In this document: positions 59,121 through 64,000 of the stretch, piece after piece
Numbering within the stretch: the first letter of the stretch is position 1
Layout: the number at the start of each line of letters is the position of its first letter
Source: Empedobacter sp036647415
GTDB lineage: Bacteria > Bacteroidota > Bacteroidia > Flavobacteriales > Weeksellaceae
Assembly: GCF_036647415.1 (NCBI RefSeq)
Contig: NZ_JAVXKG010000007.1
Span: 1-64,000, forward strand
Reading direction: 5' to 3'
DNA: 64,000 nucleotides
Program-made: the position numbers and the translations under genes
The notes under the pieces: model-generated
Told to the model about the DNA's origin: nothing
Database searches by the model: none
What the model saw: only the letters and a program-made list of their open reading frames with translations

Positions 59121-60803
59121 TTATAAATTAAAATTTGCATCTACCTGAAACTTCATCAATTCTTTTGTCGTAGGATGCGTAAATTCTAAATATTCGGCAT
59201 GCAAATGCAAACGATTGGCTTTTGTACCATATAAATCATCTCCTATAATGGCAATATTCAAACCTAAATGATGAGAAGCATGCATTCTCAATTGATGTGT
59301 ACGACCAGTTATTGGGTAAAAATGAATCAACGTTTTACCATCTTTTCGCTTTATAACTTGATAATCTGTTTTTGCATTCTTACCATATTCATAACAAACC
59401 ATTTGTCGCGGGCGATCGTCCAAATCTACACGTAAAGGCAATTCAATTGTACCATTATCATTCTCTACATTACCGTTTAATAGTGCGATGTAACGCTTTT
59501 TTACTTTACGTTTTATGAATTGTTGTTGCACAGCTTTATGACTTTCTTTGTTTAAAGCTAAAACTAAAATTCCAGAAGTTGACATATCCAAACGATGAAC
59601 AATTAACGGACCAGTTGCATTCGGAAACTGTTTTCTGATGCGAATATAAACCGAATCTGTAATCTCTATTCCTGGAACAGAAAGAAATTCTTCGGGTTTA
59701 TTTACAACCAAAATATCATCATCTTGATAGATAATTTCGAGTTGTTCAACAGTAGAATTTTGTTGAAGTAAAAGATTATCATCAAGCTCAATTCCTTGTA
59801 ACATATGCCCCAAAATTGGTTCGCATTTTCCCGTACACGCCGGATAAAAATGTTGATGTTTTCTGACTTCAGATTTTGGCGAATCTCCCCACCAAAATTC
59901 GGCCATACAAATTGGTTCTAAATTTTCTTGAAAAGCATATTGTAGTAATTTTGGCGCAGCACATTCACCAGCGGCAGCAGGAGGTTGTTGAAAAGAAGTT
60001 TGTTCAAAAATTTCTCTCAATCCTTTTTCTTGCTTAAACTTATTCAAGAACTGATATTGGTCAAATAATTGATTTTGAAGTGAATTAGATTTTAATTTTC
60101 TTTCTTCTTTTAATTGATTTCTTTCTTCGTCAAAGATAAAAATTTCTTGTTGAAGTTTATTTTTAACAATTTCTAATTCTTTATTTAATTGTCTAAACTC
60201 GTGTTTGTCTCGTAAACTTTGTTTGATTAAATCTTCTTCAAAAATGATAAATTCTTGCTCGTTTAAAGTTGGAATAATTGTATCGCGTTGGGTTTTACGT
60301 TCTTTTTTATTGATTTTCAAAAGTTGTTTTCCAGCTTCAATTTTCGATTTTTCTTCCAACTCAAATAACCTAAAATTTTCACGTAATTCATGTAATTTAT
60401 GGTTGTTTTCTAGTTGTTCCAGAAGTTGATTTATTTCGTTCAAACGTTCTTCTTGTTCTAAGAAAAAACCATTTTTATTTAGCATATCAAAAACAGGAGG
60501 AACAAATATCTTATGCTGATTTGTATTGGCTAATTTACCCGAAACAGCAGCTAAATATCCAATTTCATTCGCTTGATTTCTAACAACCAAAACACCAAAC
60601 ATTTTACCAATAGTAAGTGATAAATCATTTTTATCTAATCCAAAATTATGAATAAAATCGGTCTGATTCGTCAAATAATCTTGCACTTCTTTGCATGCTA
60701 ATTTTGCTATTGCGTGTGGTTGATAATAAAAAGGATAATCAAATTTTGATGGAATTTCTAAAGCTGAAATAGATTGTTTGAAATACTGAAAATAATAGGA
60801 CAT
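59121..60803 (-). CDS. RluA-family pseudouridine synthase with long N-terminal extension
   Basis: 560 residues. The C-terminal 200 residues are the catalytic domain: LEIIYQDDDILVVNKPEEFLSVPG, the active Asp in HRLDMSTSGILVLALN, and the late THQLRMHASHHLGLNIAIIGDDLYG. The N-terminal 360 residues hold a globular start, a long charged coiled coil (about 130-265) and a Cys block (GECAAPKLLQYAF ... ICMAEFWWG ... YPACTGKCEPILGHML) that could bind metal. It isomerises uridine in rRNA or tRNA; the target is unknown. A -7 box lies 21 nt upstream. Confidence 0.9.
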   Translation of the reverse strand: MSYYFQYFKQSISALEIPSKFDYPFYYQPHAIAKLACKEVQDYLTNQTDFIHNFGLDKNDLSLTIGKMFGVLVVRNQANEIGYLAAVSGKLANTNQHKIFVPPVFDMLNKNGFFLEQEERLNEINQLLEQLENNHKLHELRENFRLFELEEKSKIEAGKQLLKINKKERKTQRDTIIPTLNEQEFIIFEEDLIKQSLRDKHEFRQLNKELEIVKNKLQQEIFIFDEERNQLKEERKLKSNSLQNQLFDQYQFLNKFKQEKGLREIFEQTSFQQPPAAAGECAAPKLLQYAFQENLEPICMAEFWWGDSPKSEVRKHQHFYPACTGKCEPILGHMLQGIELDDNLLLQQNSTVEQLEIIYQDDDILVVNKPEEFLSVPGIEITDSVYIRIRKQFPNATGPLIVHRLDMSTSGILVLALNKESHKAVQQQFIKRKVKKRYIALLNGNVENDNGTIELPLRVDLDDRPRQMVCYEYGKNAKTDYQVIKRKDGKTLIHFYPITGRTHQLRMHASHHLGLNIAIIGDDLYGTKANRLHLHAEYLEFTHPTTKELMKFQVDANFNL

Positions 60804-60823
60804 TGTAAAATATAAATTCGCTG

Positions 60824-60831
60824 CAAAGTTA
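60824..60831 (-). promoter_or_regulatory. Candidate -7 box for the pseudouridine synthase gene
   Basis: The minus strand reads TAACTTTG, matching TAnnTTTG. Leader about 17 nt. It lies just after the stop of the HD hydrolase gene. Confidence 0.5.
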
Positions 60832-60833
60832 CA

Positions 60834-61460
60834 TTATAACTGATTAATTTCGAAATCTAAATTTTCTCTGGCTTGTTGTTCGTATAAATAGTTAAAATGA
60901 TCAGTTTTATAAATTTGATCCTGAGCAACAAATTTTTCAAGTACATTTTTTCGTCCTAGATTATAGATTTCTTTAGGAAACTGCTGATATTCTTTTCTTA
61001 TATTTTCAGAATAAATAAAATATTTAACTGTAGATTGACCTAAAATAGAGAGATCAGCATCTATAAAATAATTAATATCTTGATCTTGATTTTTACGATG
61101 ATATTTTGTTGCCAATATTAATTCGTTGACTTTAGAAAGTATTTCTTGCGGAACATTAATCTCCGATAATCGTTGAAATGCAATTTTAGCACTTTCTTCT
61201 TCATTATCCAAATTCGTTGTATTGTAAATGCAATCGTGGTAAAAAAGTGCTAATACAACAGCATTCCAATCTTTTATAAAAACCTTTACGTTTAACAATT
61301 CAATCAACATATCACGAAGATGTTGCAAGGTATGATAATGTAAATTTTTGTGATTATAGAACCAATTAATCTCGCGCCAATACATGTCATTTAGCGTTTC
61401 ATTGTCTGAATATTGATTTATAATTTTTATAAAAAAATCTTTTAGATCTGTTGTTTCCAT
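60834..61460 (-). CDS. HD-domain metal-dependent phosphohydrolase (predicted)
   Basis: 208 residues. The metal ligands of the HD superfamily are visible: His in YHTLQHLRDML, His-Asp in LALFYHDCIYN, and Asp in FIDADLSILG. It belongs to the COG4339-like predicted HD hydrolases, which are sometimes wrongly named after an NMDA receptor subunit. Substrate unknown. Its -7 box almost touches the start codon, so the mRNA should be leaderless. Confidence 0.85.
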   Translation of the reverse strand: METTDLKDFFIKIINQYSDNETLNDMYWREINWFYNHKNLHYHTLQHLRDMLIELLNVKVFIKDWNAVVLALFYHDCIYNTTNLDNEEESAKIAFQRLSEINVPQEILSKVNELILATKYHRKNQDQDINYFIDADLSILGQSTVKYFIYSENIRKEYQQFPKEIYNLGRKNVLEKFVAQDQIYKTDHFNYLYEQQARENLDFEINQL

Positions 61461-61464
61461 TCTA

Positions 61465-61472
61465 CAAAAATA
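61465..61472 (-). promoter_or_regulatory. Candidate -7 box for the HD hydrolase gene
   Basis: The minus strand reads TATTTTTG, matching TAnnTTTG, ending 4 nt before the ATG at 61460. Predicted leader 0-1 nt. Confidence 0.4.
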
Positions 61473-61519
61473 ATTTAAAATCTTGCTGTTAAGATAAAAT
61501 TTAGACTGATTACCTCGTT

Positions 61520-61561
61520 AAACTATCAAAAGCTACTCGTTTGAGTAGCTTTTGGTAGTTT
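61520..61561 (-). terminator. Long hairpin after the exported-protein gene
   Basis: A 19-bp stem (61520-61538 with 61543-61561, one G-T pair) around GTTT. The inner AAAAGCTACTC/GAGTAGCTTTT part resembles other terminators in the window. Confidence 0.7.
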
Positions 61562-61570
61562 ATAAACTTG

Positions 61571-61607
61571 TTGTGCATTTTGATAATTTTATATTCAAAA
61601 TACACAA
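61571..61607. repeat. Second inverted repeat next to the terminator
   Basis: TTGTGCATTTTGA (61571-61583) pairs with TCAAAATACACAA (61595-61607) with one mismatch. It lies between the terminator and the stop of the gene at 61631, so it forms part of the 3' untranslated region. Confidence 0.55.
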
Positions 61608-61630
61608 TGGGTATATTTATAAATATAGAT

Positions 61631-62458
61631 TTAATCTTCTATTGTGTCTTTAATTTGAACTTTGGTTGTATTTGGTTTTTCGCCGTACAAAAACTCTAAA
61701 TAAATTTTACTGTAAGAACTGAAAATTTGTAATAGTTTAAAATAATTTACATCATTCAGTTGAATATTATTTCCTGTATTTGTTAAGGCATTGTCAATAA
61801 AATCTCGAATTTTAAACGAAGGTATTTTCAAATCATTTGTAAAATAACTTTCACCAAAATAATTTTTAATTTTTGTTATTTTATCATATTTCGTTTCGTA
61901 ATCTATAAGCGCTTTTCGTTGCTTTGCCTTTCCAGAAATCACGTCGAAAATTCGCCCAACATCCAAACGTGTCAATGTAATATCTCCACTTAAAAAACCT
62001 GCTCTCAGTGCGGAAGTATCTTTTATTGGTTTCAAATCAGGATTAACACCTAAATCTTTATAAAGTTTTGTGATAACGTCTGCTTTACGTCCATTTTTAA
62101 CATCTTTTTCTAAAATTCCAGTCAATTTTGGACCAATAAAAGCTGTTTTTAATTGAATGGTTTGAAGAGCTAAATGTACCACAATTACGGGTTTTTTATA
62201 TAAATTAGATTTCAAGATAATAGATCTATTTTCGTACCAATCTGATTGTATTTTTAGCGTATCATTTTCTTGTGCTTGAATAAAAAATATTCCGGCAAAA
62301 TTAGTAATCGTCGTGTGATTTGTGCGCGTATTTGTCACATAAACTCCTTCGGCATTTTCTTCAGAATCATCAATAATGATATTTCCTTGAACCCATTTTT
62401 CCTGAGCAAAAATGAATTGAGCGAATAGTAAAATAGTGAATGTAAAAAATGGTTTCAA
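61631..62458 (-). CDS. Exported carboxypeptidase-regulatory-like protein
   Basis: 275 residues, signal peptide ending FIFA. The segment QGNIIIDDSEENAEGVYVTNTRTNHTTITNFAGIFFIQAQENDTLKIQSDWYENRSI follows the CarboxypepD_reg-like beta-sandwich pattern (VxD...VxNxxTxxxTxTNxxGxFxIxAxxGDTLxF) seen in outer-membrane proteins of this phylum. The C-terminal half is helical and unrecognised. It is a paralogue of the next gene. Likely periplasmic or outer-membrane associated; function unknown. Confidence 0.7.
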   Translation of the reverse strand: MKPFFTFTILLFAQFIFAQEKWVQGNIIIDDSEENAEGVYVTNTRTNHTTITNFAGIFFIQAQENDTLKIQSDWYENRSIILKSNLYKKPVIVVHLALQTIQLKTAFIGPKLTGILEKDVKNGRKADVITKLYKDLGVNPDLKPIKDTSALRAGFLSGDITLTRLDVGRIFDVISGKAKQRKALIDYETKYDKITKIKNYFGESYFTNDLKIPSFKIRDFIDNALTNTGNNIQLNDVNYFKLLQIFSSYSKIYLEFLYGEKPNTTKVQIKDTIED

Positions 62459-62557
62459 TTGTGCGATGTATTAATTTCTTCTACGAATATAAGTCTTAAA
62501 AAAATATCGATGAATATCTTAACGTTTATTGGCTAAGATTTAGAATTCTGTTAAGAT

Positions 62558-63322
62558 TTATTGTGTTCCAGCTTGACTTAATTCTTTTAAATATTGTTTA
62601 GCAAACGCTTCTAATTCAATTTGAATAAGCTCAAATTGGCGATTAATAACTTTTTCTTTTAATGGATAACGATCACTTACATAATACAGAAACTCTTCAA
62701 TTTTATATTCAGGTAAATGTAAATCGTCTGTAAAATAATCAAGCGGATAATAATGTTTCAACTCTTTTATTAAAGATGCTTTGGTTTCGTAGTTTCTTAT
62801 TTTACGTTGATCACGATAAAAACCGTTCATGTGTCCAATTAATCTCACAGGATTCAAAACATCCATTGGTTTAAACTTTGCCAAATCTCGTTTAGGTTCT
62901 AAATCTCGTAAACGCTGATCTAATCCCATTTTATCATACAATTCTGTTTTAGAATCGTAACCAAAATTTTTTCCAAATTTATTATTTCCGATAACAGCCG
63001 TTCCAAGTTCTATTGTCTCAATATTTAGATGTGCTTGTAAATATCCTTTGGTGTAAATATTTTGATTAATCACAATTTTTCTTGGAATTAGAAAATCAGC
63101 TTCAAATAAAATTGTATCTCCAATATTCACCTGAATAGAGTAATAACCAGATGGAGTAGTGAATGTACGCGCTTCTGAACGTAAATTTTCTACACGAATA
63201 CCAGCTGTTGTAGAAACATATTCGTTTCCTTCGTCAATTAAAACGGAACCAGTAATCAGTTTATTTTGACCAAAACTAATAAGGGTAGATAGTAGAAATA
63301 TGTACGTTAACCAATTGCGCAT
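62558..63322 (-). CDS. Exported carboxypeptidase-regulatory-like protein, paralogue
   Basis: 254 residues, signal peptide ending ISFG. SVLIDEGNEYVSTTAGIRVENLRSEARTFTTPSGYYSIQVNIGDTILFEADFLIPRKIVI has the same beta-sandwich pattern as its neighbour. The C-terminal half shares DKMGL/KDLGV, DVLNPVRLIGHMNGFYRDQRKIRNYETK and YFTDDLHLPEYKIEEFL with that protein. It starts 3 nt after the glycosyltransferase stop, so they are co-transcribed. Function unknown. Confidence 0.7.
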   Translation of the reverse strand: MRNWLTYIFLLSTLISFGQNKLITGSVLIDEGNEYVSTTAGIRVENLRSEARTFTTPSGYYSIQVNIGDTILFEADFLIPRKIVINQNIYTKGYLQAHLNIETIELGTAVIGNNKFGKNFGYDSKTELYDKMGLDQRLRDLEPKRDLAKFKPMDVLNPVRLIGHMNGFYRDQRKIRNYETKASLIKELKHYYPLDYFTDDLHLPEYKIEEFLYYVSDRYPLKEKVINRQFELIQIELEAFAKQYLKELSQAGTQ

Positions 63323-63325
63323 AAA

Positions 63326-64000
63326 TTAACCTTTAAGTTTTTGTTTTATTTTCGACCAACGATAATTTCTGATAAATTTTTCTTGGTCTTTGTTTACCAT
63401 TTTTGGCGTATTGTTAGATGAAGCTTCAAAAAAACCTTTCAAATAATAAAAAACATAAGATGGTTTCTTTTTTCGTAAAGCTAATTTTGTGCCAGCAATT
63501 ACAGTAATCCAAAAACCATAACCAAGTGCATAATAAGCAGAACCTTGTTTGTACAAAGCAGATTTGTTATAGCTTGCGCCAGTCGGTTTTAGATGTTTTA
63601 TATGCAATGATTCGTCCGTTACAACTTTCCAACCATAATATTTGCACAATAATTCGTCAACCGTATCCCAACCCATGTGTGGACGCAAACCTCCAATTTT
63701 GTCGTAACAAAGTTTTCTGTAAGCTTTAAAAGCGCCACGAATGTGATCTTTATCGGTTAAACTTTCTATAATCCAATTTCCATTTTTTTCAATATACGCA
63801 AAACCTCCGACCATTGCAATGTTTTCATTTTGATTGAAATGATGTAAAATAGTTTCGAAATAATTAGATGGAATATCCAAATCAGCATCCAATTTTACGA
63901 TAATATCATAATTAGGATCAATAATTTCGTATCCTTTCAAGAAAGCTTGTACAACTTTACTTCCGGGTTGATGTTCGCTTTTCGATAATATATTTCGAAG
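63326..64000 (-). CDS. Glycosyltransferase family 2, N-terminus outside the window
   Basis: At least 224 residues; the frame stays open to the right edge (LRNILSKSEHQPGSKVVQAFL precedes the first internal Met at 63940). IIVKLDADLDIPSNYFETIL contains the DxD metal/nucleotide-sugar site of GT-A enzymes, and RGAFKAYRKLCYDKIGGLRPHMGWDTVDELLC is the acceptor-side block. A hydrophobic stretch near the C-terminus (YYALGYGFWITVIAGTKLAL) may associate with the membrane. It likely makes a cell-surface glycan. Confidence 0.88.
   Translation of the reverse strand, partial: LRNILSKSEHQPGSKVVQAFLKGYEIIDPNYDIIVKLDADLDIPSNYFETILHHFNQNENIAMVGGFAYIEKNGNWIIESLTDKDHIRGAFKAYRKLCYDKIGGLRPHMGWDTVDELLCKYYGWKVVTDESLHIKHLKPTGASYNKSALYKQGSAYYALGYGFWITVIAGTKLALRKKKPSYVFYYLKGFFEASSNNTPKMVNKDQEKFIRNYRWSKIKQKLKG

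Noticed and set aside
60834..61460. Naming the HD protein after an NMDA receptor subunit
   Set aside because: This is a propagated database error for this family; the visible H...HD...D ligands make it an HD-superfamily hydrolase.

Overview
The window is a very AT-rich, gene-dense stretch of a Flavobacteriia (Bacteroidota) chromosome. The order parA-parB-DUF5683-dapB-lepB-wbqC, the QVGINT-type secreted proteins, DUF6515, DUF4328 and KTSC proteins, the near absence of Shine-Dalgarno sequences and the repeated TAnnTTTG promoter box all fit this class. A Weeksellaceae member such as Empedobacter is my best guess, but that is inference. Two 10-N runs (2559-2568 and 57457-57466) show that the sequence is a scaffold. 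No rRNA, CRISPR array, insertion sequence or prophage was seen. There is one tRNA (Met-CAT).

Layout. 1-2275: end of an FKBP isomerase gene, a GNAT acetyltransferase, an Ala/Lys-rich LEA-like lipoprotein and PrmC. 2276-2929: long intergenic region with a gap and a GC-rich scrap. 2930-5312: operon of three secreted paralogues. 5390-12284: serine hydrolase, UvrA, lipoprotein, SulP transporter, DUF4328 protein. 12450-15444 (minus): envelope-type ECF sigma factor operon with a HEAT-repeat membrane protein and two DUF4097-like exported proteins. 15567-21105: DinB protein, sigma-54 response regulator with two lipoproteins, GNAT, nucleoid-associated protein, DUF6515 protein. 21170-29566: tRNA-Met, START-like protein, class IV aminotransferase-fold protein, YqgE, PdxH, M48 peptidase, RocD, MurI, HemW, cold-shock protein. 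29624-33659: membrane protein, alkyltransferase-like protein, two-gene ABC exporter, peptidase E.

33713-42266 (minus): the conserved parA-parB-DUF5683-dapB-lepB-wbqC block, followed by two tandem subtilases. 42705-45932: two luciferase-like flavin oxidoreductases and an FMO-like enzyme. 46093-48729: polyamine locus, with a promoter, a possible 45-codon upstream ORF, a hairpin, arginine decarboxylase and a deoxyhypusine-synthase-like enzyme. 48751-50285: a possible HEPN-domain gene bracketed by two terminator hairpins that share an identical 20-nt core. 50307-52129: DnaJ/KTSC protein and two unknowns. 52319-58684: RND multidrug efflux operon with its own GbsR/MarR regulator and a candidate operator. 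58749-64000: small unknown, long RluA-type pseudouridine synthase, HD hydrolase, two carboxypeptidase-regulatory-like exported proteins and a partial GT2 glycosyltransferase.

Transcription layout. Most convergent gene pairs are separated by near-perfect palindromic terminators. Many promoters place the predicted start site within about 20 nt of the start codon, and for uvrA, murI and the HD hydrolase within 0-4 nt. The best candidates for something new are the bracketed HEPN-like gene, the speA leader ORF, the trio of secreted paralogues, and the uvrA terminator whose 3' arm encodes the start of the next gene.
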